A DNA stretch of 61,250 nt, from assembly GCA_945913285.1 (NCBI GenBank), contig CAMEDD010000014.1, positions 1 through 61,250 of the forward strand, written 5' to 3'. Below the pieces are notes generated by a model. It did no database searches and was not told where the DNA came from. It saw nothing but the letters and a program-made list of their open reading frames with translations. The stretch is from Candidatus Sulfopaludibacter sp. SbA3. Lineage in GTDB: Bacteria > Pseudomonadota > Alphaproteobacteria > Caulobacterales > Hyphomonadaceae. The number at the start of each line of letters is the position of its first letter. Position 1 is the first letter of the stretch. Position numbers and translations under genes: made by a program. Below are positions 52,808 through 60,461 of this stretch, piece by piece.

Positions 52808-54607
52808 TCAGTCCAGCAGGAGGCTGCGTACGTCGCGCGAGACGCGCGCGGCATCGGCAATCGGCAGGGGACGGTAGATGGCGCCCATCTCGGTACTGAT
52901 CAATTCGGCATCGGCGCTCGGGCGGCGGGAAATGTCGAAGAACAGCACCGGCTCCTGCAGCGCCTTCAGCTTGCGGGCCATGTCGCGCGCATCCTGCCCG
53001 GCGCGCTCGCGCCCGGGGCTGCCATCGAGCGCGATGTTGCCCTGCCCATCCGACAGGAACACGACGTGCGGCGCCTTGCGCTTGCCCCGCTCGATGCGAA
53101 CCAGTTGCGCGGCCGCCGCAATTCCGGACGCCAGCGGCGTGCCGCCGCCGCCCGGCAGGCGCGAGAGGGAACGCTTGACCCGCGTCAACGACCGGGTCGG
53201 CGAAAGCAGGAGGTCGGCGCCCTCCTTGCGGAACGCGATCAGCGCGACCGACTCGCGGCGTGAGTAACATCCGCTGAGCAGCAATTCGATGGCGCCCTTG
53301 GCTTCCGCGAGCCGGTTCATCGCCGAGGAGCCGGACGCATCCACGACAAAGATCACCACCGCCTCGCTGCGATGGCGGAACCTCTTCACTCGGAAATCCG
53401 CGGCGCGTACGGAGATCACGGCGCCGCCCGTCGGCAGCTCGCGGATGCGCTGCCAGGGCGCGGCGGTGCGCAGGGTCGACAGCAAGTCGAGCCGGCCATC
53501 GCGGCGCGGATCGCCGGCGCGAGCGCCAATCCGGCTGCCGCGGCGGCGGGAGTCGACCATGTCACCGGATTTTCCAGCCGGCACTTCCTGACGTGTCCGC
53601 TGGCGCGGCGTTTGCCGGCGCGCGGCCATGTCGAGCGACACACGCACGCGCACGGCGTCGACCAGAAGCTCTGTCAGCTCGTCCGGCTCAGGCTGCGGCT
53701 TCGACGCGTCATTCGTATCCTCGTTCGTATCCGGAGGGTCCGGCGCGGGTGGCGGCGGAGGCGGCGGCGCCTCGAACTGGATCAGCGCGCGGCTGGCATA
53801 GACAAGCTCAGAAGCGAGCGTCGCATCGGCGTCCGTCACGGTTGTCCGGCCCGCGAGCGCCGCGATGCCACAAGCGGCAGCCAGGCAGAAAGACGGGGCG
53901 CGCATTGAGCGGATGCCGAGGCGGCGCGCGGCGTCGATCAACGCTTCGACCAGCTCGTCGGGCACATCCACCTGAGGCAGTTTTGCCCGGGCAGCCGCGA
54001 GGATCTCAGTGGTCAGCGCTTCGCCGCGCGGGCGTGCAGGCGAGACGCCTTGCAGGGAAAGACCGAACGCCAGCCGGTCGCCAAGCCCGGCCGGAAGGCG
54101 TTCGCCGGGCTCATCGGGATCGGCGAAGGCAAGGGTCACAAACCGGGCTTCGGCGCGCAGGGACAGACCGTCGCGCTCAGTTTCCACGTCGCCGGTATCA
54201 ATCACACGGGCGAGCTGGGCAGCGGTGCGGCCCCGCAGACGCTCCGCCATCGGAACAATCAGCACGCCGCCATTCGCGCGGGTGAGGAGCCCCGTCTCGG
54301 CCACGGGCCGGCCCGCGGCAAGCGTGGCCGCGAGATCAAGACCGCCAACAAGGCGGTCATCCGTAATGGAAATCGGCATCCGGTGAAGCAGGGCGGCTCC
54401 GCCGAGACGCGCCGCCAGCCGGTCCTGAAGCAGGCCCGCAAGTTCTGGCGAGGCGCCTTCGAAGATGGCGCCCTTCAGCCGGTGCGGCATCAGGGCGAGA
54501 AGGGCCACGGCGAGATCTGCCTGCCCCCAGCGCGCGGCATCAATCCGTTCAAACGCGTCCCGGCTGGCCTGCCGTTCCGAAGACAGCGGAGCCGCAGCGG
54601 CGGTCAC
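52808..54607 (-). CDS. bchD: Magnesium chelatase subunit D
   Basis: AAA+/vWA subunit that bridges BchI and BchH (599 aa). The N-terminal degenerate AAA+ half is joined by a Pro-rich then acidic linker (APPPPPPPAPDPPDTNEDTN) to a C-terminal von Willebrand A domain with MIDAS motif FVVDASGSSAMNRLAEAKGA and LPGGGGTPLASGIAAA. It overlaps bchI by four bases (ATGA). Confidence 0.95.
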   Translation of the reverse strand: MTAAAAPLSSERQASRDAFERIDAARWGQADLAVALLALMPHRLKGAIFEGASPELAGLLQDRLAARLGGAALLHRMPISITDDRLVGGLDLAATLAAGRPVAETGLLTRANGGVLIVPMAERLRGRTAAQLARVIDTGDVETERDGLSLRAEARFVTLAFADPDEPGERLPAGLGDRLAFGLSLQGVSPARPRGEALTTEILAAARAKLPQVDVPDELVEALIDAARRLGIRSMRAPSFCLAAACGIAALAGRTTVTDADATLASELVYASRALIQFEAPPPPPPPAPDPPDTNEDTNDASKPQPEPDELTELLVDAVRVRVSLDMAARRQTPRQRTRQEVPAGKSGDMVDSRRRGSRIGARAGDPRRDGRLDLLSTLRTAAPWQRIRELPTGGAVISVRAADFRVKRFRHRSEAVVIFVVDASGSSAMNRLAEAKGAIELLLSGCYSRRESVALIAFRKEGADLLLSPTRSLTRVKRSLSRLPGGGGTPLASGIAAAAQLVRIERGKRKAPHVVFLSDGQGNIALDGSPGRERAGQDARDMARKLKALQEPVLFFDISRRPSADAELISTEMGAIYRPLPIADAARVSRDVRSLLLD

Positions 54608-55617
54608 GGCACGAACACCTCCGAGACGGCGCGCTCGACGCGGATACCCGCATCGGTGTCATCGAGCGGGTCTTTGCGCAGCCGGTGGCGCAGCGCCAGT
54701 GGTGCAACAGATTTCAGCGTGTCCATCGAGACCTGCGTCTCACCGGAGAGCGCGGCCCGCGCGCGGGCAGCGCGCATCAGCGTGAGTTCGCCGCGCAGGC
54801 CGTCAGCGCCGAGCGTCATGCAAAGCTCGACCGCCTTGGCGAGCACGGCGTCCGGCAGCGTCACCGTCTGCACGCGGGCACGCGCCTCGACGACGCGCTT
54901 GCGTAAGGCCGCTGTCTTCTTCGACCAGTCCTTTATGAAGGCGGACGAGTCCTGTTCGAACGCGTCGCGGCGGCGGACGATTTCCATCCGCTCAGCGAGA
55001 TCGGTCGAGGTGCGCACATCCACGCAAAGGCCAAACCGGTCGAGCAGTTGCGGACGCAGGTCCCCCTCTTCCGGGTTGCCGCTGCCGACCAGAACGAAGC
55101 GCGCCGGATGGCGGATCGACAGGCCTTCACGCTCTACGACGTTCTCGCCAGAGGCGGCCACATCGAGCAGGAGATCGACGAGGTGATCGTCGAGAAGGTT
55201 CACCTCGTCGATATAGAGAAAGCCGCGATGGGCCCGCGCGAGCAGGCCCGGCTCGAACCGCTTCTCGCCCTTGGCGAGGGCGCGTTCCAGATCAAGCGCG
55301 CCGACGACCCGGTCTTCGGTCGCGCCGAGTGGCAGGTCCACAACCGGGGCGCCCATGTGCTCGGCGACAACCCTTTCGCCCCGCTCGCAGACGCCGCAGA
55401 GGCCGATCTTCGCCGCCGGCGCGCAGCGATAGGGACAGCCGCGCACGACTTCGATTTCCGGCAGCAGGGCGGCCAGCGCCCGAATCGCGGTGGACTTGCC
55501 GGTGCCGCGATCCCCGAGGGCGAGCACGCCCCCGATCGCCGGCTCGATGGCCGACATCAGCAATGCGTCTTTCAGGGATTCCTGGCCAACAATTGCAACA
55601 AAGGGAAAAATGGCCAA
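54604..55617 (-). CDS. bchI: Magnesium chelatase subunit I
   Basis: AAA+ motor of Mg-chelatase (337 aa from TTG 55617: MAIFPFVAIVGQESLKDALL). Walker A GVLALGDRGTGKSTAIRALA, Walker B GFLYIDEVNLLDDHLVDLLL, and RPSFVLVGSGNPEEGDLRPQ-like ARFVLVGSGNPEEGDLRPQL with the Arg finger. An ATG at 55680 is in frame but would add 21 residues without homology and place the PpsR operator inside the coding region. I therefore prefer the TTG, with moderate confidence in the exact start. Confidence 0.93.
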   Translation of the reverse strand: MAIFPFVAIVGQESLKDALLMSAIEPAIGGVLALGDRGTGKSTAIRALAALLPEIEVVRGCPYRCAPAAKIGLCGVCERGERVVAEHMGAPVVDLPLGATEDRVVGALDLERALAKGEKRFEPGLLARAHRGFLYIDEVNLLDDHLVDLLLDVAASGENVVEREGLSIRHPARFVLVGSGNPEEGDLRPQLLDRFGLCVDVRTSTDLAERMEIVRRRDAFEQDSSAFIKDWSKKTAALRKRVVEARARVQTVTLPDAVLAKAVELCMTLGADGLRGELTLMRAARARAALSGETQVSMDTLKSVAPLALRHRLRKDPLDDTDAGIRVERAVSEVFVP

Positions 55618-55638
55618 AGCGAAGTCCAGTCCAAAAAG

Positions 55639-55656
55639 TGTCCACACAGATAGACA
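55639..55656. promoter_or_regulatory. Predicted PpsR operator upstream of bchI
   Basis: TGTCC-N8-AGACA; the core TGT-N12-ACA is exact. It lies 21 nt upstream of the proposed TTG start of bchI and 24 nt from the terminator of the preceding cytochrome gene, so it would sit on the promoter of bchI-bchD-bchO(-crtI). Confidence 0.65.
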
Positions 55657-55680
55657 CAAGCCTAGGTCATGCGCACCCAT

Positions 55681-55715
55681 AAGAAAAGCCGCCAGAGGGG
55701 TTCTCCGGCGGCTTT
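55681..55715 (-). terminator. Terminator of the cytochrome c gene
   Basis: AAAGCCGCC (55685-55693) pairs perfectly with GGCGGCTTT (55707-55715). On the minus strand the stem runs into TTTTCTTA. It separates the cytochrome transcript from bchI. Confidence 0.8.
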
Positions 55716-55751
55716 CCGACTGGGATTATTTCGCCTTTCAGGCGACTGAGA

Positions 55752-56264
55752 TCAGGTCGGGCTCTTCAGGTAGGCGATCACGTCCGCGCGGTCTTGCGGG
55801 TTGCGAAGACCCGGGTAGGCCATGATCGTGCCCGGGATGAAGGCCTGCGGGTTTTCCAGGTAAACGAAGAGGTTTTCTTCGGTCCAGACGACGTTCTTGC
55901 CCTTGTTGGCGTCAGAATACTTGAAACCTTCGATGCTGCCCGTATTGCGGCCGACGAGCTGGTACAGCGACGGGCCGACATTGTTCTTGCCTTCTGCAAC
56001 GGCGTGGCAGGTCTGGCAGGCCGCGAAGACGCGCTTACCCTTGGCAGCGTCGCCGGTGAAGGAGGCGTAGTCCGTACCTGCAGCCGGTGCGGCGGCTTCG
56101 GTCGGTGCAGGCGTTTCGACAGGCGCAGCTTCGACCGGCGCCTCGACAGGGGCTGCTTCAACCGGGGCAGCTGGGGCAGGGGTTTCGGAACCGCCGCAGG
56201 CTGCGAGCGCGAGCGCAAGGCCAGAGGCCAGTGCGAGTGAAAGACGTTTGGTGTCGAATCGCAT
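55752..56264 (-). CDS. Lipoprotein-anchored class I cytochrome c with a long Ala/Pro/Glu linker
   Basis: Periplasmic electron carrier of 170 aa. A signal peptide with lipobox LALAAC (Cys23) is followed by about 40 residues of APVEAAPVEAP-type repeats. A cytochrome c2-like domain comes next: haem motif CQTCH (Cys83, Cys86, His87), GPSLYQLVGRNTGSIEGFKY and an axial Met148 in GTIMAYPGLR. Lipid tethering with an extended linker resembles the membrane-bound donors (cytochrome cy type) that replace soluble c2. It lies at the PGC edge beside bchI, and pufC is absent, so electron donation to the RC is a reasonable inference. A purely respiratory role is also possible. Confidence 0.88.
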   Translation of the reverse strand: MRFDTKRLSLALASGLALALAACGGSETPAPAAPVEAAPVEAPVEAAPVETPAPTEAAAPAAGTDYASFTGDAAKGKRVFAACQTCHAVAEGKNNVGPSLYQLVGRNTGSIEGFKYSDANKGKNVVWTEENLFVYLENPQAFIPGTIMAYPGLRNPQDRADVIAYLKSPT

Positions 56265-56341
56265 GTGTTTCCTCCAAAGGATGTTTACGAGACGAGTATA
56301 GACCAGTGGCGGCCAGCGCCAAGGCTTGTTCGAGGCGGAAT

Positions 56342-56890
56342 TTACAGCGGTGAAAGCCGGTCGCGCCAGCTTTCAAGTTCTGCTTGATGCGCTTTCAAGT
56401 AATGGTAGAGCCAGGCCGCGTAGGAGTCCGGCGAGGCCGACACATCGCGCGCGAGCGCGCCCAGCGTCACCCAGCGAACGGCTTGGACCTCGTCCGGATT
56501 GAGCTGGGGACGATCGGCTGTCCGGCCGAAATACAGATACGGGATCTCGTTCTCGATCATGTCATTGTCGAGATAAGCGACGTACCGGCTTTTGAAGCCG
56601 AACGTCAGTGGCACACAGAGGCCAACCTCTTCTTCGAGCCGCCGCGCGGCGGCCACATCGGTCGCCTCGCCCGGGCGCGGATGCCCGCAACAGGAATTGG
56701 CCCACTTACCTGCGGAATGATATTTTCCCGCGGCGCGTTGCTGGATCAGGCATTCGCCTGCGGCATTGAACACGAAGATCGAGAATGCGCGGTGCAGCAG
56801 GCCGTCCGTATGGATCGCCCACTTATCTCCGTCGCGAAGCGGGCGGTCCGCTTCATCCACGAGAACGACCTGTTCGAATTCATCACTCAC
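56342..56890 (-). CDS. idi: Isopentenyl-diphosphate delta-isomerase, type I
   Basis: Nudix-fold isomerase interconverting IPP and DMAPP (182 aa from GTG 56890, MSDEFEQVVLVDEADRPL). An SD-like GGAGGG lies 8 nt upstream; a TTG at 56905 is the alternative. Active-site features: HRAFSIFVFNAAGECLIQQR, WANSCCGHPRPGEATDVAAA and RLEEEVG. It supplies the prenyl precursor pool for CrtE and BchG and marks the right border of the PGC. Confidence 0.95.
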   Translation of the reverse strand: MSDEFEQVVLVDEADRPLRDGDKWAIHTDGLLHRAFSIFVFNAAGECLIQQRAAGKYHSAGKWANSCCGHPRPGEATDVAAARRLEEEVGLCVPLTFGFKSRYVAYLDNDMIENEIPYLYFGRTADRPQLNPDEVQAVRWVTLGALARDVSASPDSYAAWLYHYLKAHQAELESWRDRLSPL

Positions 56891-56959
56891 GCCATGGCCC
56901 TCCAATCAAGAGCGTAGGGTGGCAGGCTAGGCGGGTCAAATGGCGGCGCGATGGAGGCG

Positions 56960-57238
56960 TTATTCGACGGTCCAGCCGCGCGGCGTGCGGCGGGCCTGCA
57001 GGGTGACAGGTGCACCCTTTATGCGGACGGGCACGCGGGCGGGTTGGCGCACGGCGACGAAGCGCATCATCAGCGCTGCGCCGGCCAGCATCAGGCCGGC
57101 AAAGGCGGTCATCATGGCGACGAAACTGGCGACGCAGATTACGACGGCGCCGATCAGCAGCCGGGCCACAAATCCAAGGCCTGCACCGATGGAGGCGAAC
57201 AGGCCGGGCGAAAAAGACGGAGGAAGTTTCTGATCCAT
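56960..57238 (-). CDS. Small hypothetical membrane protein
   Basis: A 92-aa product with two adjacent hydrophobic segments (ARLLIGAVVICVASFVAMMT, then AFAGLMLAGAALMMRFVAV) and a basic C-terminal tail ending in TPRGWTVE. It lies 69 nt upstream of idi. No family recognised; the coherent topology and ATG start support a real gene. Confidence 0.55.
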   Translation of the reverse strand: MDQKLPPSFSPGLFASIGAGLGFVARLLIGAVVICVASFVAMMTAFAGLMLAGAALMMRFVAVRQPARVPVRIKGAPVTLQARRTPRGWTVE

Positions 57239-57338
57239 TAGGCCCCACTATGAACGTTCAAGATGGCTGCATGATGGCGGGGCGTCAACGCCTGTTCATA
57301 GAAATGTGATTAACTTTCAGTGGGTGACCAGGAACCAG

Positions 57339-58046
57339 TCAGTCCTGTCGCACCAGCAGGCCGCGCTCGGCACGGATGCGGGCATAGGCCGCCGTGATCG
57401 CCGCCGCTTTGGCATGGGCCGCCGTCTCGAACTCCCGCGGCGCACCCATCTGGACGATCCGGTCGGGGTGATGGTCCGACATCAGCCGCCGGTAAGCAAG
57501 GCGGATGTCGGGGAACGCTGCGTCATGGGCGACGCCCAGGATGTGATATGGATCGTCGCGTTCTGGCCCGAGATGGCTCGCGCGGATCCGCCGGAAGGTC
57601 ACCGCATCAAAACCGAACGCCTCGGACACGGTTCGCAGGTAGGTCATTTCCGCTTCCGTAACGGCGCCGTCCGCCCCGGCGATCTGGAACAGTCCGTCGA
57701 GCACGCCTTCCAGAAGGCAGGGCCGGTCGCGGTAGCGCTTGCCGATCCGGCGGGCGTACGCCTCGTACCCGCGCACGGTCTGGCGGGCGAGCATGAAGAC
57801 GCGGCGGACATTCTCCGCTTCTTCCGGCGGGGCCCGGAAGACGCGCGCAAAGGTCATGATTTCCTTGTCGCTGACGAGACCGTCGGCGGCGGCCATCTTG
57901 GCGCCCAGACCCACAACAGCGGCGGTGAAGCCCACATCATTAGGATCCGGCGCGCAGCCGCCAGCGTCTGCGCTGTCAATATCCGGCTCCGGCCCGCTGT
58001 CGAACAGGCGGCGGCCACTATTCAGAAGGGTCGTCCAGAGGCTCAT
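57339..58046 (-). CDS. DjlA-like co-chaperone (TerB-like plus J domain)
   Basis: A 235-aa protein without an N-terminal membrane anchor. A TerB-like helical domain (about 40-160; AAVVGLGAKMAAADGLVSDK, QIAGADGAVTEAEMTYLRTV) is followed by a C-terminal J domain (PYHILGVAHDAAFPDIRLAY, then RRLMSDHHPD). The HPD motif that stimulates DnaK ATPase is intact. It may link DnaK to a membrane or stress response. It is not obviously connected to the PGC. Confidence 0.87.
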   Translation of the reverse strand: MSLWTTLLNSGRRLFDSGPEPDIDSADAGGCAPDPNDVGFTAAVVGLGAKMAAADGLVSDKEIMTFARVFRAPPEEAENVRRVFMLARQTVRGYEAYARRIGKRYRDRPCLLEGVLDGLFQIAGADGAVTEAEMTYLRTVSEAFGFDAVTFRRIRASHLGPERDDPYHILGVAHDAAFPDIRLAYRRLMSDHHPDRIVQMGAPREFETAAHAKAAAITAAYARIRAERGLLVRQD

Positions 58047-58237
58047 CGTTCTTCCGCGTATAGCAGGCGGATCTGCCTCTTGGACAGCGGGCAGCGATCA
58101 ACGCCGCGTGAGCTTTGCTACAATCATCCCCGGGACCCATTAAACCTTGTTCATCTTGAAGACCGTTTCGTATTTCACTTCGTATATATAACATGCCGGA
58201 TATGGTTCCGGACGATTTCCGCGAGAGGATACGTCAC

Positions 58238-58795
58238 ATGAGAATGCTTTTTGCTGCTGCCGCTGCTGCCCTGGTCATCGCCCTGCCCGCCGCTGCCGAA
58301 AACTGCCCCGGGAAGGCCGCGAGGGCCGAGGCTACGCAAGGCTACCTGACGAAGGGCGAATACAAGAAAGACAGCCACACCAAGGCCGACATCGTCGAGA
58401 CGGCCGCAGCCGCAGGCAGCTTCAACACCTTGCTTGCCGCCGCTGAAGCCGCAGGCCTCGTTGACGCGCTGAAAGGCGACGGTCCATTGACCGTGTTTGC
58501 GCCAACCGACGCTGCCTTCGCCGCCCTGCCCGCCGGCACGGTCGAACATCTGCTGAAGCCGGAAAACAAGGGGCAGCTGGCCGACATCCTGAAGCTGCAC
58601 GTGATCGCCGGCAAAGAGGTGAAGGCCGCTGATCTCGCCGGCAAGACGCTGTCCGCCCAAACCCTCAATGGCTCCGTCTTCATCGACGGCACGGACGGCG
58701 TGAAGATCAATGATGCGACCGTCATCACCGCCGATGTGAAGGCCTCGAACGGCATCATACACGTCATCGACAAGGTGCTGCTGCCAGCTTCGTAA
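58238..58795 (+). CDS. Secreted fasciclin (FAS1)-domain protein
   Basis: A 185-aa exported protein. ATG 58238 follows GAGAGGA and opens a signal peptide ([20 protein letters not shown]). One FAS1 domain is seen: [57 protein letters not shown] and the closing [15 protein letters not shown]. Such proteins mediate adhesion or surface interactions. Monocistronic, with no recognisable partner. Confidence 0.92.
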   Translation: MRMLFAAAAAALVIALPAAAENCPGKAARAEATQGYLTKGEYKKDSHTKADIVETAAAAGSFNTLLAAAEAAGLVDALKGDGPLTVFAPTDAAFAALPAGTVEHLLKPENKGQLADILKLHVIAGKEVKAADLAGKTLSAQTLNGSVFIDGTDGVKINDATVITADVKASNGIIHVIDKVLLPAS

Positions 58796-58812
58796 TGCGT
58801 CTGTCTCCGGAC

Positions 58813-58842
58813 AAAAAATCCCGCCCCGGTCAGCGCCGGGGC
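58813..58842 (-). terminator. Terminator of the ion-channel gene (minus strand)
   Basis: GCCCCGG (58823-58829) and CCGGGGC (58836-58842) form a perfect stem with a six-base loop. On the minus strand it is followed by a run of six T (complement of 58813-58818). It is placed between the convergent FAS1 and channel genes. Confidence 0.75.
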
Positions 58843-58861
58843 CGGATTATTGCCGGAACGG

Positions 58862-59839
58862 TCAGCTGCCGCGTTGCGCAAGCATGGTTTTCAGAGAGCT
58901 GATTTCAGCGCGCATTTCCCGGAGCATCTTCATCATCTCGGCACGGTCCGATCCCGCCTCTTCAAGGTCTTCGCCAACCTGTTCCAGCGTTTCTCCGATC
59001 GAATCGTCGCGGGCCCGGATCTCTTCAAGGGCGCCTGTAACGTTGGCGGCGGCGCCGTCCTGCAGCCGGCCTTCCATGGCCGATTCCAGGTTTTCGATCT
59101 GCTCGCTCAGCGCCGCTTTCTGTTCCGTGGTCAGCGCGTCCACGACCAGCGCAATGAACAGATTGAGGATCGCAAAGCTGCCAACAAAAATGAAGACGAG
59201 GAAGAAGATCCACGCATAGGGATGACCGTCATCGGTGACGGTTCCGAGAATGTCCGACCAGCCGTCCATTGTCATCAGCTGGAACAGGGTCAGCGCCGAA
59301 TCCGGAAGCTTGCCGAACATCTCGCGCACTTCGCGGTTGTCCGTATTGCCATACATGTTGGTGGCCATCACCGCGCCGACGTAAATCACCAGCGCGATGA
59401 CCGCGAGGATGGCGCCCATGCCGGGGATGGATTTCATCAGTGCCTCGGTAATCCGCTTCATCATCGGTACGAAGCGGAGCAGGCGCAGAACCCTCAGCAC
59501 ACGGAGCGCCCGCAGCACGGTAAACGCCGATGCGCCCGGAATGAGCGAGACGCCGATCACGCTGATGTCGAACAGGTTCCAGCCCTGCTTGAAGAATTGC
59601 AGCCGGTAGACGTAAAGCTTCAGGCCGATCTCGGCGACAAACAGCCAGGTGATGGCGTTGTCGAAAAACTCGAGAACCGTCACCATGCCTGGCGAAAAAT
59701 CGGACCTGTACGTGAGCAGGCCCAGGATCAGCGCGTTGAAGACAATCAGCGACGTTATCGCCGTGCGCACCGAGGGCAGCTCAAGAAAAGCCTCGACCGC
59801 CGAGTTGCTGGTTTCATAGTCTAGCGTCGCACGCGGCAT
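58862..59839 (-). CDS. BacNav-type voltage-gated ion channel with a Ca2+-like selectivity filter
   Basis: Homotetrameric six-helix channel subunit (325 aa). S1-S3 span about 27-105. The S4 sensor has five Arg at every third position (Arg110, 113, 116, 119, 122, in VLRALRVLRVLRLLRF). S5-pore-S6 follows to residue 237, with NLFIALVVDAL closing S6. The C-terminus forms the usual neck and coiled coil (LREMRAEISSLKTMLAQ). The filter is TMDGWSD (190-196) instead of the Na+-type TLESWSM. Asp at filter positions 3 and 7 and Gly at 4 resemble engineered CavAb (TLDDWSD) and native CavMr, so Ca2+ selectivity is predicted. Confidence 0.9.
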   Translation of the reverse strand: MPRATLDYETSNSAVEAFLELPSVRTAITSLIVFNALILGLLTYRSDFSPGMVTVLEFFDNAITWLFVAEIGLKLYVYRLQFFKQGWNLFDISVIGVSLIPGASAFTVLRALRVLRVLRLLRFVPMMKRITEALMKSIPGMGAILAVIALVIYVGAVMATNMYGNTDNREVREMFGKLPDSALTLFQLMTMDGWSDILGTVTDDGHPYAWIFFLVFIFVGSFAILNLFIALVVDALTTEQKAALSEQIENLESAMEGRLQDGAAANVTGALEEIRARDDSIGETLEQVGEDLEEAGSDRAEMMKMLREMRAEISSLKTMLAQRGS

Positions 59840-59936
59840 CCCAGCAGTCCCCTCTCAGATGGCAAGGCGCGGGCCTGCGTCTGCACTGCCCTGCCGCGCC
59901 TGCAAACCCGGCCTCAGGCATAACGCCGGCAAAGCG

Positions 59937-60398
59937 TCACTCAGCGGATGTAGTCGTGTCCGATACGATCATCCACGCGCCGTCATGCTTGCGCAAGATG
60001 AGGGTATAGAGCCCGCCGAGCACCTCGCCCTCACGTGCCACAGACCACCGGCCATGCGCGACAGCGGCATCGGCCGACAGCACGTCGATCTCGTAATCCT
60101 GTGTGGTCAGCACGCCCATGCCTTCGGGGCCGCGATAGCGGACCTTGTAGCGCGCGAGCGTGCTGGCGAACCCGCGCACGACCTCGCCGCCGGACGCAAA
60201 GCGAAGATCGTCGGACTCCCAATAGCCCCTCATGAAGCCTTCGATGTCGCCCCGGTTCCAGGCCGCATCCTGCGCCTGAAGCAGCGCTGTAATGGCGGCC
60301 GCTTCGGTCTCCTGCTGGGTCGATGTGATCATAGCTGGCGCGCTGGCGCAGGCCGCGACGGCCCACAGGATGGCACCGGCCAAGACGTAACGGACCAT
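59937..60398 (-). CDS. SnoaL/NTF2-like (DUF4440-type) lipoprotein
   Basis: A 153-aa exported protein. ATG 60398 is preceded by GGGAG; the signal ends in a lipobox-like AVAAC. The mature part has a cone-shaped NTF2 fold pattern: ALLQAQDAAWNRGDIEGFMR, a beta-rich centre (YEIDVLSADAAVAHGRWSVA) and the closing TLILRKHDGAWMIVSDTTT. Ligand and role unknown. Confidence 0.82.
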   Translation of the reverse strand: MVRYVLAGAILWAVAACASAPAMITSTQQETEAAAITALLQAQDAAWNRGDIEGFMRGYWESDDLRFASGGEVVRGFASTLARYKVRYRGPEGMGVLTTQDYEIDVLSADAAVAHGRWSVAREGEVLGGLYTLILRKHDGAWMIVSDTTTSAE

Positions 60399-60461
60399 GC
60401 TGAAACTCCCCCGAAGTATGATCCTCACTGAGCCGGAAGTCGCGCCGACGCGCAAGGCGGA

